This document shows positions 23,601 to 36,483 of a DNA stretch of 54,191 nt, one piece after another. A program made the translations under genes and the position numbers. The notes below the pieces were generated by a model. That model saw nothing but the letters and a program-made list of their open reading frames with translations, was not told where the DNA came from and searched no databases. This DNA comes from Cercozoa sp. M6MM. Taxonomy: Eukaryota > Endomyxa: Ascetosporea. The stretch lies in NCBI GenBank assembly GCA_040357565.1, contig JBDODJ010000077.1. The stretch is one strand, 5' to 3'. How positions within the stretch are numbered: the first letter of the stretch is position 1; every line of letters starts with the position of its first letter.

Positions 23601-25363
23601 CTATCTATCTCTCCATCTATCTATCTATCTCTATCTATCTATCTCTCCATCTATCTATCTATCTATCTGTCTCTCTACTTCTGTTTAAAACTAAAGCTTC
23701 GTGGTGCAGGGCTCGTACGACACCAACAAAGTGCAGCGCGCCGGCGGTCTGAACGACTTGTGGAACGCACTAGCATCGCGTGCCTCGCACCTGCACTATG
23801 CGGCCGACAAGGAACTCGCCAGTAGCGCACTGGCACTGCTGCAGGAACTCAAGTTGACAGCCACGTCGCTTGGCGTCGAGTACGACCACGAGGACTCGTC
23901 GCTGCGCGAGCTTCTGGCGTCGCTGCCGGCCATGACGGAGCGCGGCACGATCGGACACTTTGAGTGGTGCGACGGCACGCTGCTTCGCGCCATCGAGGAG
24001 GGCCACTGGCTCCTCATGGACAATGTCAACTTCTGCCAGGTAATACACCCTTTGCTTCTAGGCCTTTGCTTCTAACTTTATATGGAGATCTTTACCTTTA
24101 AACTGTCACATTTGGCCCTTTACCTCCTTGTGTTGCTAGGCCTCGGTGCTGGACCGGTTGAACTCGCTGCTGGAGCCGAGTGGACTACTGACGGTGAACG
24201 AGTGCGGCCTGCAGGACGGCCAGCTGCGTGTGGTGCGGCCGCATGCGGACTTCCGACTGTTCCTGGCCATGGACGCGCGCTTCGGCGACGTGAGTCGCGC
24301 TATGCGCAACCGCTGCGTTGAGCTGGCGCTGCACACGCCGCACGAGTTGTCGCAGGCCGAGCAAGAGGACCTGGTGGACATGGTGTGCGCCAAGGGACTC
24401 CACGCCGACACGGCTGCCTTGCTGGTACAGGCACACATGAACCTGGTGTCGTTACTGCCGATCGACGGCGCTGTGCGTCGACTCATGCGCTGGGTGGCCC
24501 TGGTGCGTCGGGCACTCTCGTCGGTAGGTGACGCTGCCGCCCTGCCGGTGCGCCGTCACGTCGTGCTGGCCGCCGAGCAGTGCTACGATGCCGTTTTTGC
24601 GCGCGAGCAAGACCGGGCACGCGCCGTGCTCGAACAGGCACTCTCGTCGGCCGGAGGAGCGATGCGTCTGCAGAAGCGACTGGGCAGCTCGGCTCTCCGT
24701 GAGGACGACGTGCGCGCCGACACGACGCAGGCCGTGATGCAGCTCGAGTGTCAGCACGTGCGCGAGCTGGCTTTGCTGCTTGCCAGCACGCAGGTGCACG
24801 CCGACCGACTGACGCCTACGTCGGCCGAGCGGCGTGCCGCCACGCTGCTGTCGCAGACGGCGCCGCGACTGTCGAAGCTGCGTGACAGACGTGACGCCGT
24901 GCTGCAGGAGCACCTGCACGGGCACGCCGTGGAGGCGCTGTGTGGCACGTTGCTGCTGCATCCGCGTGCCGCCGTGCTGCAGGCGCTGCCTCGTGCCGCG
25001 CGCCAGGAGGTGACCTCGCTAAACGCGCACATGTCGGCGCTGCTGCCTCTGCAGCTGGTGCTGACTCAGGACGAGTTGCTGCTCGAGGAGACCTTTGCTG
25101 CACTCAAGCAGAAAGAGTCGACCACCCAGCAGACCAGCTCGGATGCCAGGTCGGAGCCCGAGGCGAGTGCGTGGCTGCTGTCGTGGCTGCACTTCACCGA
25201 GCGACGCTCGCTGCCCAAGTGCGCCAATCGCGGCCTGTGGAGCGTGCTGCATGCCGCCGTGTCTCGTGCCGATGAGCGCGCCGTGCAGCTCGCCGCCGAG
25301 GCTGCGCCGACTGCCACGTCCTTCGTCGCACGGTACACTGGCGCACGCGACGCCCTCGCCGCG

Positions 25364-25444
<81 letters not shown>

Positions 25445-25702
25445 GTAGATATAGGCATGCTATAGAGGTATGTGTGCAATGTGTTTGTATGTGTCAGTCA
25501 TTGCAAGTGCCGCCTGCCCGAGTGTCTCTCCACGGCGCTATGGAACGCCTGCGCCAGTTGGACGCTTTGGTCGATGTCGATGCACTGACTCAAGTGCGAC
25601 AGGTCCTCAGTGGCAGCGTCGACATTGATGGTGTGTGCATCTATGTTGTCTGTATCTTTGTATGTATGTATGTACGTATCTATATATATCCTTGTATGTA
25701 TG

Positions 25703-25733
<31 letters not shown>

Positions 25734-25750
25734 TTATGTATGTATGTATG

Positions 25751-25787
<37 letters not shown>

Positions 25788-28700
25788 GCAGGTGATGCCT
25801 TTGCGTCGTGGTGGCGTCGGCAGCGAGCGTTCGCGCCGACGAGCCAGGCGCTGGCACAGGCGTACGGCGAGCTGCGCGCACTCAGCACGCAGACGCAGTG
25901 GCACGACGCCGTCGCTCTGCTGCTGCGCCGTGTGGCCGAGGCCGTGCGCGTTAATGGCGGCGACGAGGCCGACGACATCGCGCTGTGGCTCAGTCGGTCG
26001 CGTCGCGCGCGCGAGGACATCCGTCGCGCCGCTTCGGTGCCGGCTGCTCTGCTGGAGGTCAGTATCGGCAGTGACAGTGACACCAGTAGTGACACGGACA
26101 AGAGGAGGAGTCACGCCGCGCTGTGTGCGAGCGATGACTGGCGCAGACAGCTGCTGCACGCTCTCGGTGCGGCACGCATCGCCGAGCAGGACTCGGCCGC
26201 CGTGGCTTTGTCCGAGATGGCGACGGCTCTGTCGGCGCAGCTGCGCGAGTCGCAGCACGAGCACGCTAGCGACGTGGCCGCGCAGCAGGTGCAGCTCGAG
26301 CGTGCCGCCGAGGCCGACGTGTACTTTGCCGCCGGCGACAGAGAGGACGACGGCACCGAGGACGACGAACAGGCCACGGTGGTGTCGCTCTTTGCCGACC
26401 TGGGCGTCGTGGGTGCCGGTGTGGCACGTGCCGCCGCCGTGCCGCTGAGCGACGTGCTGTGTGCGCGCGCTTGGCTGCACTGGCTCGACTCGGTGCTGCT
26501 GGCCATGCACGGCATGCCGGGCCTGCCGGCGCAACGCCTGGCGTCGCTGGCGCGCGCGGGCGACTGGCTGCTGCGCGAGTGCTCGCGCGTCGCCTCGGTC
26601 GACGTGGCCGAGCTGGCGGCCACGCGCGCCTTGGCGTGGATGCTGACGGCCGACCTGTCGCGTCGCTGGGCCGAGCTGAGCGACCGCGTGGCTGCCGCCT
26701 GGACGGACGCGCGTGCCTCGGCGCTGCAGTTCGCGTCGACGTGCATGGCGCACCTGCAAGCGCAGGTGTCGCTGCCGCGCCTGGTGGCCCTGGCTCGCGA
26801 CTTTGCCGAGCAGCCGGTGGCGCGTGCGCTCACGACAACGGGCACGCATCTGTCGGGTGCCCTCTCCGTGTCGGCCCTGCTGTCGGCCGGTCTCGTGGGC
26901 GACGCCTTCCTGGACGACATCACGCTGCGGCAGTGCGGTATGGCGGCGGCGCAGTTCCGGCGACAGCGAGGCGCACTGCTGCGCAACGTGCTGCTGCGAC
27001 AGGTCGAGTTACCGCATACGACGGGCTGGCCGGTCGTGCAGGCGCAGCTGCACGTGCTGCGCGGACTGGCCTCGCCACAACACGCGTCGGTGCAGCGACT
27101 GCTGCAGGGTGTCGACCGCAGTGTCAAGCACAGTGTCACTGGCAGTGTCACGACTGGCAGTGTCGAGAGCGAGGTGCTGCAGTCGGCGCGACTCGGCGCA
27201 GCGGCCGTGCGACTCGGCGCGGCCTACGCGCTGCTGCAGGTGCCGCTGTGGCCTGTGGACCCGCGACTGGTGGACGTCGTGCGACGAGACGACCTGCGCA
27301 GCCTGGCGGACGCGCTGGCCGAGACACTACGCGTGCGACGACAGGTGCGCGCACGCGTGCTGGGTGCCGACGACGACGACGCCGACACCCAGGCCGTGTT
27401 GCAGCTGCAGCACACGGCAGACGACGAGGCCTCTGCGCTCGAGTCCAACACTGTCATGCAGCGCAGCAGCGAGCAGCGTTTCTCTCTGTACTAGCTTCTT
27501 TTACCTACCTATATCTATTTTGCCCACCTTTTTTACCTATGTGTGTGTGTGTGTGTGACAACAGGTGGCGCCAGCGAGTGCAGAACTGGGCCAAACAGAT
27601 GCTGTCGGGCGACCTGCTGCACGTGCTGTCGCAGACGGACCGCGTGCTCGAGTCGCTCAATGCACGTGAGGCTGTCGCACTGGCGCGTCGTCTCGACACG
27701 TGGCGTGCCGCACTGCGCGTCTTCCTGGCCACGGTGCGTGCCGACTTTGGCGAGCGAGGCGACGACATGCGCGACGTGCTGGTGCCGCTCTGTTCGGCCG
27801 TGGCGCAGATGCTGCAGGGTGCTGACACACTGTGTGCTGCCTTGCGACTCGTTGTCATGTACGTCTTGTATATCTCTGTCTGTATAGTGTGTGAATGTAT
27901 ATGTGGATATGTATCTGCATCTGTATATTGGTATATATTTATATATATTAAAGTATTGTATGTATAGGTATATGCATATGTCTAGGCAAGAGAAGTTAGG
28001 CGAAGCCATTGATGCACACGCCACGCTGCTGCAGGAGTTGTTCGAGTGCTCCGAGGCGCCGCTGCAGGTGGCGGCGCGGCACGTCGGCCTGGCGCTGCAG
28101 GTGCAGCAGGCACTCGCGCAGACAGAGGCGCCGTGGCTCGCGCGTGCGCCGCTGCTGGACGTGCTGCGCGTGGCCATGTCGCGCGTCTCTGCCGGTGTGC
28201 GTGCCGACCGCCGTGTCTCGGCTTCGCGCGTGGCTCTCATTGCCGACATCGTGGCTGCCGTGTCGGGTGCTTACGGTCACCAGCAGGTACCTCTACGTGC
28301 TGAGTACACGCACATACCTCTACGTGTGCGCATCTGCACAGGCTGCCCGGCGCAAGCGCGAGGCCGAGCGCAACGCGGCCTACAAGATGGGCGAGTCGCG
28401 CAGCACGGCCATGCAGACGGACGAGGAACTCGAGGACCTCGAGGCCAAGCGACTGTTCCCGGACTACACGCAGATGTGGGGTAGCGCACGCCCTCCTCTT
28501 GCCTTGTCCCTGTTTAATGTGTCTTGTGCGTTGATGTCCTCTGTGTGCTCTCAGAGACAGATGAGTCGGAGGAGAGTGACGAGAAGAAGTCGGAGCAGCA
28601 GGAGATGCACACGGAGGTGGATGCAAGCGAAACTCTGCTCGGTCGCTCCGTGCAGGATGCCGACCTGCAGCAGGTGTGTCAGGCACACGCACGTGCCGTG

Positions 28701-29508
28701 GCTGCCGTGCTGCTGCGTGGCATGTCGCCCAAGTCACGCAAGGCCATGGTACCTCTGTTTTTCTGTGTGCTGTTCTATGAGGGGCACGTCACCCCCTGCC
28801 TGCGCAGAGGCAAGGCACCCGAACCGACAGCGAGATGCCGGACACAGTGGACGCCGACGTCTCTGCCGACGACTTCCTGGTGCTGACGCGAGGGGACTTT
28901 GCCGACATCGGCGCCCTGAAGGCGCCGAAGGACAGTCGTCGCCTGCACAAGGACCAGTCGGCCGGCGGCGGCACTGCCAGCGAGGACGTCGACTCGCTCT
29001 CGTACGGCGTGGCCGCTCAGATGCTGCGCGACCTCGTTGAGACTTCGCACGCGCCGTCCGATGACGGTGGGTTCATGCATGCTTGTTATGTCCCACATCT
29101 ATTTCTGTACTATATATACATAAACGTGTACATGTGTTGGTATGTCCTGCAGGCGAGTGTGCCAGTGGCGTGCTGCACCTGCACCCAAGACTGGGCGAGC
29201 GACTGGACCGCATCGCTGCGCCGGCGCACGCGTCGGCGCTGCAGCGAGCCACGCAGAGTCTCGAGGCGCCGCCCGAGGACGAGGAGCTGCGCGGCCGCCG
29301 CATGCGTGCGCGACTGGCCGTGGGTCTGTCGGCGTCACCCTACCTGACGGCCAACGTGCCCGAACTGCGCCGACTCGAGCGACCGCTGCGATGCATCCTG
29401 CTGAAGCTGCGCGCACTGCTGCAGCAGTATCCCAAGCACGCCGTGCTGCTCAAGATTGTACGTGCCATTTCTACCTGTGTGTGTGTGTGTGTGTGTGTCC
29501 ATGTGTAC

Positions 29509-29550
<42 letters not shown>

Positions 29551-30090
29551 ACCTGTACCTGTGTGTGTGGTCTGGTAGGTGCGCATGGCACACAGCGTGG
29601 CCGAGCTGCCGAGCACGACGCCGCTGGCCAAGGCGCTGGCCGGTGTCGAGGCCATGCTGGACAAGGTGGACGACTGGGCGCGCGGCCATCTGCAGCAGGA
29701 GCTGCTGGCGCTGTCGCCGCTCGTGACGCGCTGGCGGCGCATCGAGGTGGCCTCATGGCACAGCGTGCTGGACGAGCGCACGCGGCCGCTGCGCCTCGAG
29801 GCCTTCCGCGGCTGGGCCACGCTCATGTCGCTCGTGCACGCGGACGATCCTGAGCAGTCGGAGCAGCAGTCCCAGCAGTCCCAACAGTCCAAGCAGCAGG
29901 ACGAGGAGGAGGCGCAGGACGTGCTGCACACGGTGGACGCCTTCGTGAGTCACTCACCGGTGGCACAGTTTGAGTTGCGACTCGACATGCTGCGTCTTGC
30001 TGCCGCGCACGTGCGACTCTTGCTGGACACGGCCAGTGGCACCACTGGTCGGCACGACCGTCTGCAGCGACTGTGCAATGTGGTACCAGT

Positions 30091-30131
<41 letters not shown>

Positions 30132-30149
30132 CTCGCTCTCTCTATCTCT

Positions 30150-30212
<63 letters not shown>

Positions 30213-33200
30213 CTGATGCTGATTTGCCTGGTTGTTGGATCAGTTCGAGCACGTGCGACGCTACTACGGGCAGTACGTCGGCCGTGTGCGAGTCTATCGC
30301 GTGCGCATGCAGCGCAAGTTGCTCGCCGAGGTGCACAAGATCGTCAAGCTCAACAACCCGTACCACTCTCTGTCTGTCTATCTGTCTATCTATTTTCCTA
30401 CCTCGTATCTATCAATCATCTGTAATATATTTATATTTATACCTGTGCAATACATATACACATACATATACTCATATCGGTATGTATATGTCATGGATTC
30501 GGCATGGTGCGTGTGTTTGACAGGAACTGGAGCAACGTGGAGGTGGCTCGCGACCGTGCCACGAAGGACCACCGTCTGCTGGCCGGTCTGGCACGCCAGT
30601 GGGCTGACGTGGCCGCCAGTTCGACTGCGTCGGTACTAGGCGCATGTGACGCCTCAGACCTGCGCGACGACCAGGCGCCGCTGGACTTTGTGCTGCGCAA
30701 CAAGAGCACGCCATGGCAAGCGCCGGCGCTGCCCTTGAGCGAGCAGACGACACTGCGCCGTATCGGCGAGGCCGACCGCACCGAAGGTCTGAACGACGCG
30801 ACGGCCGAGCGGCGTCTGTGCCAGGTGGCGAGTCGCATGCGTGGCATGACGAAGCAGTACCTGGCCAGCGACGCTGTCGGCCGACTCGGCACCGCCGTCG
30901 AGGAGGCCTCGCTGACCATCATCGAGCGCGCCTCGGCACTCGCTTCGGTGGAGGTCAAGACCAACGTCAAGAAGACGGCGCTGGCCGGCCTGCTGCGTCT
31001 GCACAAGCAGGCCGGACTGCGGCAGAACGCGCCGGCACCGGCCGACTTTGACGTGCTGCTGCGCGATGACCTGGTGCTCGACCTGCGCTGGCGTGCTGAC
31101 GAGATCTTTGCGGTACGCCTACTGCACTGTGCCTATGCCTGTGCCTATGCCTGTGCCTATGCCTATGCTTATGTCCATGCCTGTGCCTATGTAAATGTGT
31201 GTCTCCCCTGTAGGGCGAGAACCCGGTAATGCAGTGCCTGGCCGACAATGCCAACAAGGGCACGCTGCCGGTTCTCAAGGCCGGCGACGCCTACTTCTAC
31301 CGACTCATGGGCGAGCTGCGCAAGATGCGTGCACTCACGCGCACGCCCGCCGAGCTGCACACCGACCTGAGTCGTGACGAAGTGCGCCTCCTGCACGCTG
31401 GCGCCGAACACCTGGTACACTTCTTCTTGTCAATACCTTGCGCAGCATGACCCTTTTATGTGTCGATGTGTCGCTGTAGTTCAACATGCTGCTGGAGCAG
31501 CGCCGTGTCTTGTGCAAGCTGTCCAAGATGACAGTGGTGTCCACGGCCTGGACACGCACTCTGTGCGACGAGCAAGAGCACGAGGCCACTGCACCTGCAC
31601 TGGATTCCTCCGAGACGGCGCGACTGCTCGGCCTGGCACGCGACGTGGTGGACGCCTCCATCGAGCTGCGCAGGCGTCTCGTGAAACGCGGCGTCGTAGT
31701 CGACACGGCGGAACTGCACAGTGCTCTGAAGCGGCATGCATCGCTGCTGGATGCTCACCTGCGCACGGTGCTGCCGTCCTACGTGTACCTTGCACTCTCC
31801 TATCTGTGGGTGTCGTTCTCACCTATGTCACCCCCCCCCCCCCCGTCCCTCTGTGCAGCGCGAGCACGGTGGGTTTTGTGGCCCTCCCGAGTGCCGAGGC
31901 GCTGCGCAGTGTCGAGTCGGTGCTGCGCGAGCAAGTGACACTGCTAGAGGCTCTCCTGGAGGCTCTGCTGACTCAGGTGTCTTTCACTTTCTCTGAATAT
32001 GTATTTGTGTATTGTATGTGTTGCGTGTATTGTATATGTATGTGTATGTGTATATGTGTGTGTGTATGTGTATGTGTATGTATCTGTGTATGTGAATGTA
32101 CAGTCGCGAGAGGAGGCAGCACTCGTGTCGGAGGACGCAGCGACAGCGGAAGACGTCGGCGCTGCCGCCGCCAGCCTGCCATCAGTGCGGACGGTGCTGT
32201 CGCTCGCCAGCCAGGCGCAGCAGCAGGTGGCGCACTCGCTGCGCGACGGGGCACTGCCCGAGGGCCAGGTGCGACACGACGACATTGCCGACGCCGTGCG
32301 CGTGCACATGCTGCTGGTGCAGCACGTGCGCCAGTCGCTCCAGCAGTCGGATGTGACTGCCGACAAGAGCAGCGATGGAGACGACGAGGAACATGAGGAG
32401 CAAGAGTCCTGGATGAGTGTGCTCAAGCAGTCCGGTGTAAAACGACTGCACGCGCAGCTCGCCGAGGTACCGCACTGTTTGTGTCTCTGATCTCCGTGTG
32501 TCTATCTATGAGTGTCGTCTACCTATACGTGTCTACCTATGAGTGGTCTACCTATGGTACACGTGCAACTTACAGACGGTGCAACGCATGCTGCCGCGTC
32601 TCGAGCGCACGCACGTGGCCCTGTCGCGCTGCGCCAACGGCGCCTCGCTGGCGCACTCGCGTCGCACGCGGCAGAGTCTGGCGCCGCTGGCGGCCACGTG
32701 CAGTCTGCTGTGCGACTCGGTGCTGCGACGCGCGGCACTGGCGCACCGTCAGCTGGCCAAGTTCGCCTGGGTCAACCTGCGTCTGTCGCTGTGCATGATG
32801 CGCCGCGGTCTGCTGCGTCCGGCCGAGGAGTCCGACGACACTGGCGATGGCGAGGAAGGCGACGAGCAGCTGCAGGCTGGTGGTACCTTGTCTCTGTGTG
32901 CCATGTATCTGTGTGTCTGTGTCTGTCTATGGGGTGTGTGCTTGACGTGCAGGTGTCGGCATGGGCGACGGCACCGGCCAGCGCGACGTGAGCGATCAGA
33001 TCGACAACGAAGACCAGCTGCTGGACAACCAGATGGCGAGCGACCAGCTGCAGGAGGACCAGGACGACCAGGAGCAGCAGGACCAGTCCGACGAGCAGCC
33101 TGTCGATGATGACACTGTAGACTATCCCCTATATGAATATATATATATATATAGCTGTGTTATGTATGCTTCTTGTTGATGTCTCCTCCCTTGGCAGGGT

Positions 33201-35063
33201 GTCGAGATGACCGACAACTTTGACGGTCAGATGCGCGACATTGAGGAGGATGAACAGCAGCAGGAGGACCAGGACAGCGAGGACGATGAGGGCGAGGAAC
33301 TTGATCGCGACTTGGGCGACGACGACTCGCCCGACATGGATGTGGTCGACGAGCGACTCTGGGACGAGGACGACGACCAGCAGGACGAGGACGACCAACA
33401 GCAGCCGCCGCAGGACGAGAAGATCGAGGAGGACTCGCAGCTGCAGCAGCCGCAGCCGCAGTCTGAGACCATCGCCGACGACGCTCCCGATGCCGAGGAA
33501 GATCAACCACAACCACAACAGCAGTCCGAGCAGGCGGAACAGGCTGAACAGGCCGATGATGAGGAGCAACAGGACCAGAACGACGACGATGAGGGCGTCC
33601 AGGAACAGCACGAGACCGAGGAGGCACATGGCTTTGACCTCGACAAGGAACAGGTGCGCACATCCAGTGTCCTTGCTTTCCGTGTCCTGTCACCTGCGTT
33701 TGTTGTGTCCAGGGCGAGGAGGAAGACGAGCAACCCGACGATGACTTTGACATGAGTCCCGAGGCCGATGCGCCGATGCCGGAGGACTATGACGAGCAAG
33801 GTGCCTCGGAAGCAGACGAGGAAGAAGGCAGTGCCTCGGAAGCAGATGAGGAAGGCAGTGCCTCGGACCAGGAGGTCGACGACAACGCCGGTATCGACGG
33901 TCGCTTCGAGGACAACGAGGACGAGGAGCAGCCTGAGGACGAGGACGGCCTCGAGACCGAGCCGATGCAGGCACCCGGTGAGACCAAGGTTCCCGACGAC
34001 GACGAGGCCGACCGGCACAGTGACCAAGAGTCCGACCGCGAGAACGACAACGAGAACGAGGACAAGCTGAAGGAGGAGACCCTGCAGGAGTCGGGCGGCA
34101 TGGACGCCAACGATGATGAGCAGGAAGGCGGCGCCGGTGCCGAGCAGCCTGAGGCCATGCAGGACGACGACGAGCCCGAAGATGGTGATGGTCAGGGCGT
34201 TGCACAGGCGCCGGTTGCAGAAGGCGATGAGGCCGGTCGTGGCACGCAGCAGTCGGAAGCCTCGCAGGGTACATCTATATATATATATATAAGCACGTAT
34301 ATGTATTAATGTGTGTGTGTGTGTCACAGAGGACAAGATGCGCACGATGGAGCAGGCCAACCCGTTCCGCTCGCTCGGCGACGCGCTTAAGCAGTGGCGT
34401 CGTGACCTCGACATTGTGCAACGCACCGACGGTCAGGAGGCACGCCAGGACGAGGACACCCTGGACGCCGATGGTGTGTTTCTATAGACATATATGTATA
34501 TATTAGGCATATACATATATATAAATTGACATGTATTCGCTGGTACATTGAGTGCAGAAGGAGCCGAGTTCGAACACGTGGCCGAGGACGAGCAAGCCGA
34601 CGCGCAGGCAATGGCCGACGCCGGCGACGAGCAGCCGCCGCAGATGACCGAGCAGGAGCAGCAGGACGCTCAGCGGGAGGAGGAGGACAGGAGAGACGCC
34701 ATGCGCGACGAAGACCAGGAGGACACTGAGGAGCACAAGGAAGACTCGGGCGACAAGAAGAATGACACCGCTCAGGCTGAGCGACGCATGTTCTCGCCGG
34801 AGCGACCAGTCGACGCTATGCGCGACGTCGAACCCGATGAGGAGCAGCAAGAACCGAGTCTGTCCGAAGACGAAGAGTCTGCCTCGACTTCTGCCTCGCA
34901 GTCGCAGGACGCGGACAGGAGAAGCTTTGCCACCACGGGTGCCTTGGAGTACTCGCACGAGAACGAGCAGCAACAGGCCGAGTTCGACACCGAAGCACAG
35001 CGGTTACTTGAGGAGACACTGCTCACGTGGCGTCAGGTACCCCGGATTCTCTGTGTTCTCTGT

Positions 35064-35116
<53 letters not shown>

Positions 35117-36186
35117 CTGTGGGTTGTTTTGGTAGGACGCGAATCGCACGGCCGATGCCACCGAGCTGTGGCGCACGCTGCAGGGACAGACCTCGGCACT
35201 GTCGGCACAGCTGTGCGAGCAGCTTCGCACCGTGCTGGAGCCTTTGGTGGCCAGCAAGCTGCGTGGCGACTACCGCAGTGGCAAGCGCCTCAACATGCGC
35301 AAGGTCATCTCCTACATTGCCTCGCAGTTCCGCAAGGACAAGATCTGGCTGCGTCGAACCAAGCCGGCCAAGCGTGCCTATCAGGTTCATTGTCTTTCTT
35401 GCTTGACTGTGCAGCATGTGGTATTGAACTGACTGTGTAGGTCATGGTGGCGATCGACAACTCCGAGTCGATGAGGAACAACGGTGCAGCTCAGTTGGCT
35501 TTGCAGTCGCTCGCGCTGCTGACGTCTGCGCTCACACAGCTTGAGGTCGGTGAGCTCTCGGTCGTTTCGTTCGGCGACGAGCCACGCCTGCTGCATGACT
35601 TTGCGTCGCCTTTCGCTGCCGAGAGAGGCGCCTTTGTTGCGTACGTTTTTCCCTTGGTGTCTGATCCGTTGGACTGATCGACTAGCACGCATGTTTATTT
35701 GCAGATCGCAATTCGACTTCAAGGAGAAACGAACCAACTGGACGTCGCTGCTTGACTTTGTGGATTCGTCGCTGAACCACGCGCGAATGTCTGCTGCGAA
35801 CGAGTCCTGCCAAATTGTACCAGCCCACCCTGCCTGACAATTTAGCCCCATGCACTCGTTTCTGTGCGTAGGTGTTTGTGATCTCGGACGCTCGGGTACA
35901 AGAAGACCGCGAGAAGGTGCGGCGTCTCGTGCGCCGTGCCGTGCGACAGCAGCAGCTGCCAGTGCTCATTGTCTTGGACGAGCCAGAGACCGAGCAGGGC
36001 TCTCAGAGCATTCTTTCGATGCGCTCGCTCGAGTTCAGTGCGAGTGGCGAAATGAAGTGGCGCTCGTACCTGGACGACTTCCCGTTCCCGTTCTACGTCG
36101 TGCTGCGCGACCTGTCGGCGCTGCCTGGCGTTCTGGCCGAGTCGTTGCGACAGTGGTTCGAGCTCATCCAGCAATCACAACAATAG
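14614..36186 (+). CDS. MDN1: Midasin (MDN1/Rea1), dynein-like AAA+ ATPase of 60S ribosome assembly
   Basis: Midasin pulls assembly factors (Rsa4, Ytm1) off pre-60S particles in the nucleolus and nucleoplasm. The start is ATG 14614 ([11 protein letters not shown]). Six AAA+ modules have these Walker A sites: GVSGSGKS 15634-15657, [10 protein letters not shown] 16951-16980, GPTSAGKT 18991-19014, GGTGCGKTT 20186-20212, GSPGVGKTT 21882-21908 and GDAASGKT 23249-23272. Walker B sites include WVLVEDI (15937-15960), [10 protein letters not shown] (about 17659), [10 protein letters not shown] (about 19177), [10 protein letters not shown] (about 20659), [10 protein letters not shown] (about 22408) and [10 protein letters not shown] (24004-24036); the Asn in the sixth is usual for the family. 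AAA4 is followed by [20 protein letters not shown], nearly identical to other midasins. A long helical linker spans about 24.4-32.9 kb. An Asp/Glu/Gln-rich region spans about 32.96-35.0 kb. The C-terminal MIDAS domain has [11 protein letters not shown] (35441-35473) and [14 protein letters not shown], and ends [13 protein letters not shown] with TAG at 36184-36186. At several thousand residues it is full length, with no break seen. Confidence 0.97.
18631..18685 (+). repeat. (ACCCT)11 telomere-like tract in an MDN1 intron
   Basis: Eleven perfect copies of ACCCT sit in one MDN1 intron, followed by degenerate copies to about 18725. The C-rich strand is the sense strand. Confidence 0.95.
21163..21220 (+). 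repeat. 8-base tandem repeat CAAGTGTG in an MDN1 intron
   Basis: Six contiguous copies of CAAGTGTG (21163-21210) and one offset copy (21213-21220) inside the intron that splits the AAA4 to AAA5 linker. Confidence 0.93.
23587..23675 (+). repeat. (TATC)n satellite in an MDN1 intron
   Basis: Imperfect TATC/TCTC tetranucleotide array filling the intron between the first and second parts of AAA6. Confidence 0.93.
25367..25441 (+). repeat. (CT)n microsatellite in an MDN1 intron
   Basis: An almost pure pyrimidine (CT)n run of about 75 bases with a single CTTT interruption. Confidence 0.95.
25662..25786 (+). repeat. (TATG)n/(TA)n satellite in an MDN1 intron
   Basis: About 125 bases of TATG units ending in (TA)n, between the exon encoding VLSGSVDID and the one starting [10 protein letters not shown]. 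Confidence 0.93.
29478..29548 (+). repeat. (TG)n microsatellite in an MDN1 intron
   Basis: Two (TG)n blocks separated by CCATGTGTACCC in one intron. Confidence 0.95.
30092..30211 (+). repeat. Compound (CT)n-(AC)n satellite in an MDN1 intron
   Basis: A (CT)n block (about 30092-30163) abuts an (AC)n block (about 30165-30211) that runs into the acceptor AG. It is one of few introns with the AC strand in the sense direction. Confidence 0.95.
35065..35114 (+). repeat. (TG)n microsatellite in an MDN1 intron
   Basis: Pure (TG)n in the intron between the acidic region and the exons leading to the MIDAS domain. Confidence 0.95.
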
Positions 36187-36483
36187 GCGTGACGATACGA
36201 TAGTTTGACTTCGCCACGTTCAGCTATTCGATTTATTTCTTTTATAGGCCCACGCTGCATCACGTCAGGTTAGAAAGATTTGTTTGCTATTACTACTAGA
36301 CGTGACTTTCGGGCTGTTTTCTATTCTTGGAGGAGTTTTGAGCTGCTCGCCACTCAACTCTCAACCTGAAACACTTCACTTCCAGGTTGCGACGTTATTC
36401 TTCCTCTCGTCTCTTAATACCTTAGTTTTTAAGCGAAGCGAAATCACATCACATCACAGACGCGATGCGGGGGCGGAGGGCTC
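36187..36483. other. Convergent MDN1/EDC4 3' intergenic region
   Basis: About 297 bases between the stops of MDN1 (plus) and EDC4 (minus). It must contain both 3' UTRs. No gene is visible. Confidence 0.6.

Noticed and set aside
33129-34426. Leu/Val-rich and Ser-rich minus-strand open frames
   Set aside because: They are antisense translations of the Asp/Glu/Gln-rich midasin region and only look like membrane proteins.
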